This document shows positions 23,215 to 35,070 of a stretch of 64,000 nucleotides of DNA, piece after piece. Both the position numbers and the translations under genes were made by a program. The stretch is from Anastatus disparis. Its lineage: Eukaryota; Arthropoda; Insecta; Hymenoptera; Eupelmidae. Positions within the stretch are counted from its first letter, which is position 1. The number at the start of each line of letters is the position of its first letter. The stretch spans positions 1,841,001-1,905,000 of the forward strand of contig JAFFSR010000301.1 of NCBI GenBank assembly GCA_017163975.1, given 5' to 3'. The notes beneath the pieces were generated by a model. It made no database searches and had not been told where the DNA came from. It saw only the letters and a program-made list of their open reading frames with translations.

Positions 23215-23527
23215 CTTGATCGTAAGGTTGAAGCTGAATCCATGGAAGGATTTAACTTTTCCAAATGGTTTTAGCTTCAATATTAGTACCATTCTCGCAT
23301 CAATGAAGAAATTTTTGAAACACAAAAATTTTTTTATTTTTCAACAAAAAATATCAATTTTTTAAATAAATTTTAATATTTTTACCTTATTTTTGGGGTT
23401 TTCTACTACTTCTAGTCATACGATTTTAAAATCCTCTGTTCATGCGAGAATGATGCTAATAATAAAGCCAAAACCGTTTGGAAAAGTCAAATCCATCCAT
23501 GGGTTCAGCTTAAACCTTACGGCCCAG
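23215..23527. mobile_element. 310-bp palindromic MITE
   Basis: CGTAAGGTTGAAGCTGAATC...ACCATTCTCGCAT (23221-23300) pairs with ATGCGAGAATGATGC...GGGTTCAGCTTAAACCTTACG (23439-23524). The loop of about 140 nt is A/T runs. A separate hairpin with GGTATCTC / GAGATACC arms follows at 23637-23683. Confidence 0.65.
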
Positions 23528-24372
23528 GACTTAAAATTTTAAAATTCATTGTTCGAGAAAAATAGCTTGAAAGTTTTGAGTTATTATAACTTAAAATTAT
23601 TAATTATATACTTATCTTTTGTAGAATAATTTTTCCTGGTATCTCCTTTGTACCTTAGTCTTTCATATAAAAAAGAGATACCAGGTAACCGTAAACTGTT
23701 ATGGACTAGATGAAGCTGAAATACATAAAAATAAAAATTAGTAAAATAAGCAATATTCATAATTTATCTTGTTATATAATATTTCATTTATACTCATCTT
23801 TTTTTCATCGTAGCTATAAAACTTTGTATTTGTTGTGACAGTCTTAACCTTAACTCTCACTCTGCTGGTTGTTTCATTAATTCGTATCCACCTTGAATCA
23901 GATGAAAACTAAGAAATAATATTTAATATGGAGTAATCATTTTATATTTTATTTTATAATTCAAATTCAAAATTAAGAAATAAAATTTAGATTCAAAATT
24001 TATATTTTAATTGATATTAAAATTTATAAATAGAATTTATATCCAAATATGTAATAATTAGAATTATACACTGACATGAATTTAATATGCATACGGTGTT
24101 TAGAAATCCATCACACCTATTTGTACTTTTCTTTTCAGAGTATGTGCTTCTTTCGAATGAGACTAACTTGATCACTCTAGATTGAATTATCTTCTATCAT
24201 TCAAAGCCCTGACCCACTCGACAGATACATTTCCAAGTTCGATGTTCAATTTCTCCAACATCTTGAAAAAGTTGTATCAAGATCAGCACTATTTGAGGAA
24301 GTCGATTCAAGTTATTTCTTAACAGCTTCAGATGTAGAACCTTTTGCCACTTGTTCGTATACTTTTGTTATA

Positions 24373-24900
24373 TTAACTATTTATTGCACTGAACGCTGAC
24401 TGGGCAACTGACATTGATAAATCTACTAAACTACAAAAGCTAGACAAACTTGCAAGTCCATGGCCAGAAACACGAGCAGCAAGAATACTATATCTGTTAA
24501 CTTTATACGTATTGTCCATAGCACTTTCTCTCTTGTTGGAGTTGACAGTTACTTATTCATGACAAAAATCACAATTCATATTAAATGTGAATCCTTCTCC
24601 TCCAAAAGAGGTTTCAATAAATTTTATCTTATGATGGCACACAATGCAACACAATTTTTCTAACATAGAAGATAGAACGTTGATATCAACATTTCTATTT
24701 TTTGCCCTGGAACTTGAAAATTCTGTTCTTTACAGTTTAGTAAAAGAAGTAGAGGGTCTACTTCTCTTAGCTTCAGGAGAATTTTTTTCACTTCTACCAA
24801 GAAATTCCTTTGGCCTCGTTTCAGATCTTCCTGTAGATCGTTTTCTATCATGATGTTGGTTAGGAAATCTGCCCCTTGTATCTCTTTCATTATTTGACAT
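24373..24900 (-). pseudogene. N-terminal part of a Mutator-like (pfam20700-type) transposase
   Basis: A minus-strand reading starts at an ATG at 24900 with a basic, low-order N-terminus (MSNNERDTRGRFPNQ...). After frame changes it continues with LCCIVCHHKIKFIET and NMNCDFCHE (a C..C / C..C zinc-like pair), then VNRYSILAARVSGHGLASLS and FCSLVDLSMSVAQSAF. The order of Cys pairs, N.R..LA....G.G...L..F...., then a short S/T-rich step is that of Mutator-like transposases common in arthropod genomes (recalled family pattern). A TAA follows FCHE, and the DDE core is absent. No TIRs were found. The N-terminal 55 residues are not diagnostic. Confidence 0.5.
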
Positions 24901-25264
24901 TTTTGAGGATCGTATTCTTAATGTCAATTATAGATTTTTATTTTTTAAATACACTTTCTATTGAAATAAACGTAAAATTTCAGGTGAACATAAAAAAATG
25001 TGAGATAACTCGTGAACGTGTAATTAATTAATAATTGAAAATTTTACGTAAATTAAACCACAAAACCGACTAATAATTTAATAATCAGCTGAGACTGACT
25101 GTCATGTAGCGAAATGATACGAGCTGAAAGCGCGAACGCACAAAATTCAAATTAATAAAAAATTACACTATTAACTATCTGCCTCTCATTTCTTTACAAA
25201 ATCAAAACAGAATAAAATATGGATGTAGAACTATTTAAAATTAAATCAAGATAAATATTTGGTT

Positions 25265-25383
<119 letters not shown>

Positions 25384-25955
25384 AATAATTTTAATATTAA
25401 ATTAAAATATTTATTTTTATTTTCAAAGTTATCAATTCTTTTAATTATTTTATAATTCTTTAAATTCATTTTTGATTTTTTTTTTTTTTAAATAAGAATA
25501 TTATACTTCATAATTATTTTATAAAATTAATAAAGTAACAATAAATACTATATTTACAATTTTACACTTTCAATAATCATTGAAATGTATTTTTTAAAGT
25601 TTTTTCACTGCATTTCATTTATATTCTAATTTTGAATTACAATAATGAAAAAAATATTATCATTATTAATATCCCACTAATATAATTGCAAACATAACTA
25701 ATTGATAATACAAGCTTTCTCTCTGCATTTCCTTTATTCAGATAAATATATAATATTTATATTTCTATATATTGTATCTTTATTTTACTTGTTAAAAATA
25801 TTTACTAATTACAAAAGTAAATTATAAATTACAAAATGAATTTCACTTAATTTCCATAGGTACTTTATGAACACTTGTATTTAAATGAAAAATGTTTTTT
25901 TTTCTCTAGAAATAAAATATTTACATATTTATCTTAATAAAAGATTTTTGGGCTT
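25384..25955. other. AT-rich spacer
   Basis: No gene or clear repeat apart from the start of the palindrome arm near 25712 (TTTCTCTCTGCATTTCC, matched near 41604). Poly-T and poly-A tracts only. Confidence 0.5.
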
Positions 25956-25959
25956 GAGA

Positions 25960-26279
25960 CCAGCATAAAAATATATGGCTGCATTAAAAGCTTTAAAAGC
26001 TTACAAATTCATTTCTTATTGTTGCTGAAGCGTACAGATCTATTTTTTGTTGTCTCTAAAAAAAAGCTAATAAAAGCGTACATATTTATTATTTGTTGTC
26101 GCTAAAAAAAGCTTATAAAATGCATACAGATTTATTGTTTGTTGTCGCTAAAAAAACTTCATATAAGCATGCAAATATATTTTTAGTTGTTGCTAATAAA
26201 AATTATAAATTTATTTTTCATAATCGCTAGAAGAAACTTACAAATTTATATCTCATCGCCGCTGAAAAAAGCGTGCAAA
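25960..26279. repeat. Subterminal tandem repeats of about 50 bp (TTGTCGCTAAAAAAAGC)
   Basis: Six diverged units, each of the form AGCRTACAGATTTATT...TTGTTGTCGCTAAAAAA. The last unit is interrupted by the 9.5-kb element at 26280 and resumes after it (35782-35870). The inverted counterpart lies at 41440-41540 (AGCGACAATGAAAAAAAAGT). Subterminal arrays of this sort are typical transposase-binding regions of DNA transposons (inference). Confidence 0.65.
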
Positions 26280-27561
26280 GGCTCTAGGGGGATAAGCATG
26301 TAAAAATTGCCCACAGCGGTTTTGATAAACAGGCTTTTTTACTCGAAAGGTCATATAAAAAAAACTCCTTAGCCAAATTTATAGACCTCTAGACCCCGCC
26401 TTTCACCATATAACCTCAAAAACGTGATTTTTCGATTTTTTTAAAATTTCTGACGCGATATTACTCAAAAGAATCTGAAAATTTGCATGCAGGAGTTTTT
26501 ATAGACTCCGAATATTCTTAATTTTTTTCAAACTCTCTCGTTAAAAAATGAGCTTTTGCGATCTCGTTTTATGTTTCATTGTTCGGGATCTATTTCGTAA
26601 ACTTATTTGGCTAAACTTTTAAACTATTTTTTTTCTGTATTTTTTTCCGCTCTTTCGAATGACGGAATCAGAACTATGAATTTCAAGGTGTGTCATACTC
26701 AAAAGTTGAAAAAAACGATTTTTATTGCATTTCACACTATATTTGGGGACTTGACCGCAACAAACAGTGACTGTGTAGGCGAAAAATAGTTTTTTACACA
26801 TCGAATTGTGTTTTCAGTTGCATTTCGATACAGATTAAGTGCTTTAAAAAATTACTATTATTTTACTTATGACCATAACAGACAGCATCCCATACAGCAT
26901 AAAAGGACTTTGAAAGGATTCTGAAAGGATTAATGAAAGGACTACAATCATTCAGAAAGATTTCACTGAAAGGATTCTGAAATAATTCTATGTCCAAGGT
27001 ATTATTCTTTTAAAAATAATACAAAAAAATATTTCATAAAGAATTCACAAGACATTTCAAAATCCTTTCAAAGAAAGAATTCTGTAAGGATCCATGAATT
27101 CTTTTGGTAATAATTCGTAAATCTTTTCATACATCTTCCATTAAAAGGATTTTGTAAGAATGATAAGAAATATTTTTGAAATATTTCATTGTATTATTTC
27201 TTAAAGGAATATACCCCGGAGATAGAATTATTACAGAATCCTTTCAATGAAAGAATTCTGTAAGGATCCATGAATTCTTTTGGTAATAATTCGTAAATCT
27301 TTTCATACATCTTTCATTGAAAGGATTCTGTAAGAATGATATGAAATATTTTTAAAATATTTCATTGTATTATTTCTAAAAGGAATATACCCCGGACATA
27401 GAATCATTACAGAATCCTTTCAATGAAAGGATTCTGTAAGGATCCATGAATTCTTTTAGTAATAATGCATTAATCTTTTCATATATCTTTAGTTGAGAGA
27501 CGTGTGAAGTTGTAGAAACTTTATTCTTTCCTGTATTATTTAAGAATCAATCTAGAATTAA

Positions 27562-27562
27562 T

Positions 27563-27614
<52 letters not shown>
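27562..27614. repeat. (CA)n(TA)n microsatellite
   Basis: About 11 CA units followed by about 16 TA units in the middle of the module element. It is followed by a stretch (27620-27830) that differs from the modules. Confidence 0.9.
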
Positions 27615-27616
<2 letters not shown>

Positions 27617-29104
27617 CGGATATGATGATATAATTATTTATAGGATTACGAATAGTTTCACAGCGGTTAAAATCGAAGTTATCATAACACAGACATCGCA
27701 CGAATAACAATTTATAGCTTCCATTTTAAAGTCTTATTTTTCTTATATATGAAACGGGAAGCACTCTTACCGCTCGCGAGAGTAAGAGATACCGCCATCA
27801 AGCGGATAAATTATAAACTAATCCTGAAAATATTTCTAAATGAGTCTGCTATATTTCACGTTTTCTTTCAAAAAGTCCTTTCAAATTATTATGAATTATT
27901 TAAAAAAGATTTCAAAATCATTTCATGTATAATTTCTTCAGACTTTACCAAAAAAATTGCATGAATTATTACATGAATGCTTTTTGAAAGAATCTCGAAA
28001 TGATTCAGTGAAAGAGTACCTTAGATCATTTCGAAAATTTTTCTGAATTATTTTACGACTGGAACTTTCAAAAGAGTTGTGAGTTCTTTCTTGTTTCCTT
28101 TCAAGAAGTCTTTTCAAAATCCTTTCAGTAAGGATTTATGTAATAACTTTTATTCTTATCATAAGTTAATTCATGAAATATTTCAAAAAGATTTCGTAAT
28201 TATTTCATGTAAGATTTCGTGCGACATTACCAAAACATTGCATGAATTATTACATGAAAGCTTTTTAAAAGAATCTTGAAATGATTTGGTGAAAGAATAC
28301 CTTAGATCATCCCAAAAATCTTTCTAAATCATTTTCTAATTTTAATCGTTAGAAGATTTCTGAGTTGTTTCTTGTTTCCTTTCAAGTAGTCTTTTCAAAG
28401 TCCTTTCAGTAAGGATTCATGTAATAATTTTCATTTTAATTATAAGTTATTTCATGAAATATTTCAAAAAGATTTCAAAATTATTTCATGTATGATTTCT
28501 TAAGACTTTACCAAAATATTGCATAAATTTTTTCATGAAAGCTTTTTGAATGAATCTTGAAATGATTCGGTGAAAAAATACCTTGGATCATTCCGAAAAT
28601 CTTTCTTAATCATTTTCTGATTTTAATCGTTAGAAGATTTCTGAATTGTTTCTTGTTTCCTTTCAAGTAGTCTTTTCAAAGTCCTTTCAGTAAGGATTCA
28701 TGTAATAATTTTTATTATAATTATAAGTTAATTCATGAAATATTTCAAAAAGATTTCGATATTATTTCATGTATGATTTCTTAAGACTTTACCAAAATAT
28801 TGCATAAATTATTTCATGATAGCTTTTTGAATGAATCTTGAAATGATTCGGTGAAAAAATACCTTGGATCATTCCGAAAATCTTTTCTAAATTATTTTAC
28901 GACTGGATCCTTCGAAAGATTTCTGAGTTCTTTCTTGTTTTTTTTTTCAAGCAGTCTTTTCAAAGTACTTTCAGTAAGGATTTATGTAATAACTTTTTCG
29001 TCATGATAGGTTCTTTCATGAATTATTTTAAAAAGATTTTAAAATTATTTCATGTAAGGATTCGTGAGATTTTACGGAAATCTTACATGGAATTATTACG
29101 TTAA

Positions 29105-29486
29105 GAGCAGGTCGTATATCTCTGTCCTTTTCTAATCAAAGAATTAATTTTTTTTGCAAAAACTAATAAATGTAGCAAAAAATAAGGAGATAGCCCCATC
29201 TCATATAATAAAAAGCAAGATTTTCTTTGATGAGGAAAAATTATTTTTATCGATTCATTTTGAAGAAAACCTTGAAAAACTTAAAAAATAGAGGTTAGGA
29301 TGGACAATACAGTTTTTCAAGGTTTTCTTGAAAACGAAGCGATAAAAATAATTTTTCCTCATAAAAGAGAATCTTGCTTTTTATTATACGAGATGGGGCT
29401 TTCTTCTTATTTTTTGCTACAATTATTAATTTTTGTGAAAAAATCAATTCTTTGATTAGAAAAGGACAGATATACTCGACCTCCTC
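29105..29486. mobile_element. Palindromic MITE (GAGGACG family) with TTAA duplication
   Basis: 382 bp. Ends GAGCAGGTCGTATATC and (complement) GAGGAGGTCGAGTATATC. TTAA at 29101-29104 and 29487-29490. The arms pair throughout (AGCAAGATTTTCTTTGATGAG / CTCATAAAAGAGAATCTTGC). It interrupts a module unit: a sister unit at about 29757-29785 reads continuously through the same point (ATTATTACGTTGAAGCTTTTTGG). Confidence 0.85.
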
Positions 29487-30759
29487 TTAAAACTTTTTGG
29501 AAGAATCTTGAAATGATTCGGTGAAAGAATACCTTGGATCATTCCGAAAATCTTTCTAAATTATTTTATGATTAGAACCTTCGTAAGGTTTCTGAGTTCT
29601 TTCTTGTTTCCTTTCAAGAAGTCTTTTCAAAGTACTTTCAGTAAGGATTCATGTAATAACTTTTATCGTCACGTTAAGTTCTTTCATGAATTATTTCAAA
29701 AAGATTTTAAAATTATTTCATGTAAGGATTCGTGAGATCTTACGAAAATCTTACATGAAATTATTACGTTGAAGCTTTTTGGAAGAATATTGAAATTATT
29801 CGGTGAAAGAATAACTTAGATTATTCCGAAAATCTTTCTGAATTATTTTACTGGAAACTTCGAAAGAGTTCTAAGTTATTTCTTTTTTCCTTTCAAGAAG
29901 TTCTTTCAAAGTACTTTCAGCAAGGATTCATGTAATAACTTATATTCTCATCATAAGTTGTTTCATGAAATATTTCAGAAAGATTTCAAAATTATTTCAT
30001 GTATGATTTCTTGAGACTTCACCAAAATATTGCATGAATTATTTCATGAAAGCTTTTTGAATGAATCTTGAAATGATTCGGTGAAAGAATACTTTAGATT
30101 ATTCCGAAAATCTTTCTAAATTATTTTATGACTTGAATCGTTGGAAGATTTCTGAGTTCTTTCTTGTTTCCTTTCAAGAAGTCCTCTCGAAGTCCTTTCA
30201 GTAAGGATTCGTGTAATATTTCATGTCTTATCTTTCGTTTCCTTTTTGGTATTATTTTTGTAAAGACTTTGTAATCTTCCTGTATATTATTTCATAAATT
30301 TTTTTCAAAAGAATATAGTTATCTTTTCAAGTTCTTTTTAAATGCTTTCAACGTATTATTACTTGTAATATTTCATGAAATTATTTCAAAATTCTTTCAT
30401 GCTGTGTGGGATATTGCTTTGAACCCAGAGATACTTCATATTAAATTATCAAGCTATTCGATACATTTATAAATATTTGTAATCACATTAAAAATATTTT
30501 TTTAAATATTGATTGTTTGATAGAAAGGCTGTGTTATGATGAGAAACTTTTAAATACTTTCATTTAATGTATTTTTAGATGCGTAGTAGTCAAAAGGAGA
30601 AAAAAATCTGTTTTTTAAAGTTTTTGCTTTTTATTGGGGATGTTACCTGAAAAGTTAATAAATAATTATCTTTTTGAAAAGCAGATAGATGGAAAAGTAT
30701 TACAATGGATCTTATAAAGATCTAGGCGTATGAGAACAAATATTAGTACATTATGATGC

Positions 30760-30916
30760 AAGTGACAAATTGACTATCATGGCACGAAGTGTATTAGCAC
30801 CTGAATGAAGCGAGGGTGATAATTCACGTCGTGCAACGTAGGCAATTTATACTACGAGTATCATATGATTTTTTAGAACGCTTACTAGCATAAATCCGCT
30901 GTTACGCCTGTCCGTA

Positions 30917-30960
<44 letters not shown>
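30760..30960. repeat. GAAGCGAGGGTG foldback repeat and (TA)n tract
   Basis: The TTTGACTATCATGGCACGAAG...GAATGAAGCGAGGGTGATAA sequence resembles the hairpins near 239-450. A TA run follows at about 30917-30958. Confidence 0.5.
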
Positions 30961-31220
30961 TTTGTGAAAATTATGATAAAAATTATATAAAAGAAAATTA
31001 TCTGTTTCATAACAATCATAAGAAAAATTATTGATTTAAAAATATAAGTTTTCAGTTACAGTATGAACTTGTGATTAAGCATATCTTTACAATGTAATTA
31101 TGTTACGTACAATTTCTAAAATAATAATATATTTGCACAAGATTATTCCAAGCAAATATAAAGAAAATTTTAATTTTATTCAACATATACATATACATGT
31201 GTGTATGTATAAATAATAAT

Positions 31221-32752
31221 TATTGGGATTTAAAGTGTCATGGCTGACTCTCCAATATGGCCGACGGAAGGCAGTCAGTCTGCTAAATTTTAAATTGTTT
31301 ACAATAGACTGAGATACATTTAAAGTTAAATATAAAGTAAATATGTGTCTTCCAATGGACAAAATTTGCAGATTTATAAAATACAGTTTTCTAAGTAGGA
31401 AATGCATTGAAGAAGAAAGCATTTTAAATTCTCATAACGTGTTATATTATGAAAAATCTAAAGATGAAAGTACAGGTACCGTATCGTGGCTCACTGTCTT
31501 CAAGCATTCAATATGCGTAAAAGTCTACGTAAAATAAAAGGAAATATACAAAAATAGATCTATTGATTTTATATAGTGTAGTGGTAATGCTGGGTTAAAT
31601 GAGATGTGTAAACAAATTGTTCGTATCTTATTACATCTGAATAGGTTAGAGTTTAACTAGTTAAAACATCTCCTATTTACTATTTTACTTAGTACACTAC
31701 TTATTATCAAAATAATATTTTTTGTTACAAACAAGAATTTAATTCTATTCAAGTGATCGATTGTAAAAATAAAATAAGATCAAAATTATTTTTCATAGGA
31801 GAGAATTCTGCACTAGCATTCGTAAGAGAAAGAATTTTTAAGCAGTTTGTTTACACATAATGTCAATTATGAAATGATTCTAATTTATTATTTTGTATTT
31901 TAATTAATTTTTTTTTTTTGAATCAATCATTTTATGTTTGACAATGTGTGTAAATGAACTGCTTAATAATTCTTTCTTTTTCAAGTGCTTAGATAGTGCT
32001 GAATTCTCATCTATGAAAAATAATTTTGATCTTATTTCACTTTTACAATCAACTGCTTGAATAGAATTAAAATTTGTTTGAAACACTGATGCTTTTTAAG
32101 AAGTGAAGGATCAAAATTTTATAAGACAACTTTATATGTGGTTTTCCATGAACACTTTTTTGAGTAGAAGAAGCTACTTCTAAAACACACAGATCATTTC
32201 ATAACAACAAAAATTATTTTGAAAATAAAGTAGTATACTTAGTAAAATAGTGAATAAAAGATGTTTCAACTAATTAAACTCATTCAGATGTAATAAGATA
32301 CTAACTCACTCATTCCTATTCAGGTATAATAAGATATTAACAATTCATTTACACATCTTATTCAACCCAGCTTTACCACTACACTACATTAAATCAATCA
32401 ATCCATTTTTTGTATATATTTATTTATCGCTTTATTTATTTCATGTAGACTTTCACGCATATTTAATGCTTGAAGACAGTATGTGGTAACCTGTACTTTC
32501 ATGTTCAAATTTTCCATAATACAATATATTATCAGAATTGAAAATTCTTTCTTCTATAATGTATTTCCGATTTAAAGAACTGCATTTTAGAAATCTGCGA
32601 ATTTTGTCCATTAGAAGACATATTTATTTTATATTTAACTTTAACTGTATTTTAGTCTAATGTAAACAATGTAAAATTTAGCAGACTGACTGCCTTCCGT
32701 CGACCATATTGGAGTGTCAGCCATGACACTTTAAATCCCAATATCTAGGAAT
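31221..32752. mobile_element. 1.5-kb foldback element
   Basis: The two arms meet near 31890. The outer parts pair closely (TATTGGGATTTAAAGTGTCA / TGACACTTTAAATCCCAATA, GACGGAAGGCAGTCAGTCTG / CAGACTGACTGCCTTCCGTC). The inner parts pair with gaps (GAGAATTCTGCACTA / TAGTGCTGAATTCTC). The right arm is about 180 bp longer. The frame 31343-31537 is not conserved in the opposite arm, so I do not call a gene. Confidence 0.8.
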
Positions 32753-33717
32753 GTATTGTTGAAAACATTAATCAAACATATGATTTACATTCTAAACATT
32801 TATTATTACTATTTTATAAAATACATATTCGATTACATTGTTTATAGTTAATATTTACAAACGCATAGAAAATACAGAAAGCATCAGTTGGTATATTGCT
32901 TGTTAGTATAAGTTAATTACAATTATTTCTCTATAGTCATAATTTGTGACCTTCGTGCGAATGTAAATATTGACTATTAATACTTTAGATATGTTTACTA
33001 TAATAAATGTCTAGAAAATGGATTAACTGTTTCATTAGTTTTAAAAGATAGAATTTTGATATAAAAATATAAGTTTTCAGTTGTAAGTTTTGAAGTTAAA
33101 TTCAGCTTGTACCTTTTAACTGTTAAGATATACTTGATCGCAATTGTGACTGTGTACAAAAATATTTAATCTACATTTCATAAATGACATTTATAAAAAT
33201 GAAAGTATATGAATAAACACATTTGTTTTGTTAAATGTTATTTAAACATACAATTAATACTCTTTATTTATTATTCTATTGTATAAAAGAATGTGCAATT
33301 GGAGTAATATTAAATATATATTAGTTTTTATTTCTTACAATTATAAGTTAACCAATCGTAAAACCATTATATATACATATATTCAGTTTTTAATGTTGCA
33401 ATTATAATTAAAAAAATTTTATAATGATTTAAAAAATAAATCCATTTTGCACAAATTAAATCTGTCGACTACATTCAGTGTTTTTACTAATAGATGTGTA
33501 TATACATTGGGTCCATGAACTTGAGCCTCAATGATATTTATGATATAAGCTAATTCTAGACAAATATTTTAAGTTATTTTATAATTATATGGTATACTTG
33601 AAAGAAATCTCTTTTAATTTGTAACAGAATACGTCTGCTACATTTTTGTTTATACTATACTTTGTAAAGCGACGTACATAATTTATAAGTAAAAGATGTC
33701 AAAAATATAAGGCTTGA
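32753..33717. other. AT-rich spacer
   Basis: No gene, RNA or repeat unit recognised in about 960 bp inside the 9.5-kb element. Confidence 0.5.
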
Positions 33718-33774
33718 TGTGTGAGCGGTCCGTTCCCGTTCCAGTGGAACATCCGTGGAACTACGGACCACTAG

Positions 33775-33812
33775 TATATAAGGCCTTACGAATGCTAGTT
33801 GAGTCGAGTCTT
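33775..33812 (+). promoter_or_regulatory. TATA box and putative start region
   Basis: TATATAAG (33775-33782), then 21 nt, then TCGAGTC. It directly follows the 33728-33770 hairpin and precedes the stem-loop array, so the array would lie in the 5' part of any transcript. Confidence 0.4.
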
Positions 33813-33888
33813 GCTCCACGGTTGACAGGCTTCGCTTTAGCCAATCACTGGGTTATTGGGCGCAGTAGTTGAAAGATGTGTTATGTCT

Positions 33889-34261
33889 CTCATCTCCAGG
33901 GGATTGCTCGTGGTGATGAGCTGGTACGACTAGACCACTTCCTAGGGGGAGCTGTTTAGTTTCAACCATCGGTTAGGGAATTGCTCGTGGCCTGTGTGAG
34001 AAACGGTACAGTAAGGTTAAAGGTTGTAGCATGCGTGTTAAAACCCGAACCCCCTCCCCATTTCCTGCTTACCTGCCGACGACGATTGTACGAACCAGGG
34101 GATTGCTCGTGGTCGTATGATTGTCTAGGTAACATCCTAGTTATCCTGCATAGAGTTTGTACTCGGATTGCAGTCAGGTGATTGCGCATGACTGTAAAAC
34201 GAGTCGGGCTGGAAACCGTTAATTGCGCTCTGTGCCAGGGGATTGCTCAAGGTGCAGTGAG
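33889..34261 (+). ncRNA. Array of five stem-loops with a conserved 12-nt loop
   Basis: Hairpins at 33889-33920 (CTCATC/GATGAG plus CCA/TGG), 33971-33992 (GGTTA/TGGCC), 34089-34117 (TACGA/TCGTA plus CCA/TGG), 34169-34196 (TGCAGTCA/TGACTGTA) and 34226-34261 (CTGTGCC/GGTGCAG with GCTC/GAGC outside). The stems differ in sequence yet pair, with G-U wobbles where they vary. The loops are nearly identical (GGGGATTGCTCG, with GGGAATTGCTCG, GGTGATTGCGCA and GGGGATTGCTCA as variants). A fixed loop with changing, pairing stems is the classic sign of RNA-level selection. I know of no named RNA family with this loop. It could be a retroelement packaging or translation signal, or an independent structured RNA. 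Confidence 0.5.
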
Positions 34262-34939
34262 CAAGTATACGAAATGCACTCCTAGTCCTACGCATGCGCG
34301 TTCGTGATTTGCTTGAACCAAGATAGAAATTAGCCAGATTATTGTAACTTGATCTGTAAAGAATAGAAACTAGCCAGATTATGGTAACTTGATTGATGAA
34401 GAACAGAAAGAAACATGTAAACTTGATGCGTAAATGCATATAAAAGCCTGTTTAAGTGTAAAACTAAGAACAACGTTATTTTCCGTTTGTTTCAGACTGC
34501 CGAATCCTGATGAAGCAGTTAATTAAAGACTACATTATTTATATTCAATATTAACTTCACTTTATTTTCTACTTTTGTTATTTTACTTAAGAACATATGA
34601 ATTTGTTATCTTAATTATATGCTTTCTTTATTCCAATTACCCTGCGCCACGAATCTTGAAACGCTGAAGCTTCTGGCACCCTAGCTGTAATTAGTAGCTT
34701 TATTACAAATTAGAGCATCGATTTAGTACCTAATATTTTATAATTATGCTTTGAGGTTTAAATCTTATTCTGTCTTTATCTCTTAGACCAATGAGACAAT
34801 CATTACTTGCGTTACATTTATGAACATGAACCTAAAGATTGAATTTATGGACCCAACTCAAGCAATGATTGTTATGTGTCACATGCTTCATAACCAACGT
34901 AAACATTACAAGAACCCCGCTGATATCACTACATAGAAG

Positions 34940-35070
34940 ATTGCATAAGCAAGATAGCTTATTTTAATACGCGATGGGGCTTTCTCTTCATTTTTCAATA
35001 AAGTTATTTGTTTTTGCAAAAACTCAATTCTTCGATTAGAAAAGGACGGAGATACGTAACCTCCTCTTGA
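34940..35070. repeat. Half copy of a GAGGACG-family MITE
   Basis: ACGCGATGGGGCTTTCTCTT...ATTAGAAAAGGACGGAGATA...CCTCCTCTT parallels the right half of the MITE at 29105-29486. The left half is absent. Confidence 0.65.

Larger units (their letters stand above)
26889..30410. mobile_element. Second CCCACACAGCATG element, built of TTTCATGAAATATTTC modules
   Basis: Ends CCCATACAGCAT and ATGCTGTGTGGG, flanked by AT on both sides. Comparison with the partner arm of the host element (AGCATATTACTTTG in complement) supports AT as a 2-bp target duplication. About 3.1 kb without its own inserted MITE. The interior is a run of short A/T-rich palindromic modules (TTTCATGAAATATTTCAAAA, AGGATTCATGTAATAA, TGAAAGGATTCTGTAAGGAT). 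They are organised in 240-280 bp higher-order units, at least five of which are visible between 27830 and 30200. No protein gene. Confidence 0.75.
33719..34548 (+). other. GC-rich promoter and stem-loop locus, possibly a solo LTR
   Basis: This stretch stands out by its higher GC. It opens with a long hairpin (GGTCCGT...ACGGACC, 33728-33770, with an inner GTTCCAGTGGAAC). TATATAAG at 33775 is followed by five stem-loops (33889-34261). A second TATA box (TATAAAAG, 34441) is followed by ATTAAAGACTAC near 34527, a possible polyadenylation signal. TG...CA limits (33717 or 33719 to about 34548), a promoter and a poly(A)-like end fit an LTR. I found neither a 5-bp target duplication nor a second LTR, so a solo LTR is only one reading. 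Antisense and sense frames here are short and not recognisable. Confidence 0.45.

Noticed and set aside
31343..31537. 64-aa frame in the 1.5-kb foldback
   Set aside because: The opposite arm does not keep the frame, so there is no sign of coding selection.
33962..34439. Frames of 66-100 aa in the GC-rich locus
   Set aside because: Open on both strands with no family resemblance. The hairpin array explains the sequence conservation better.
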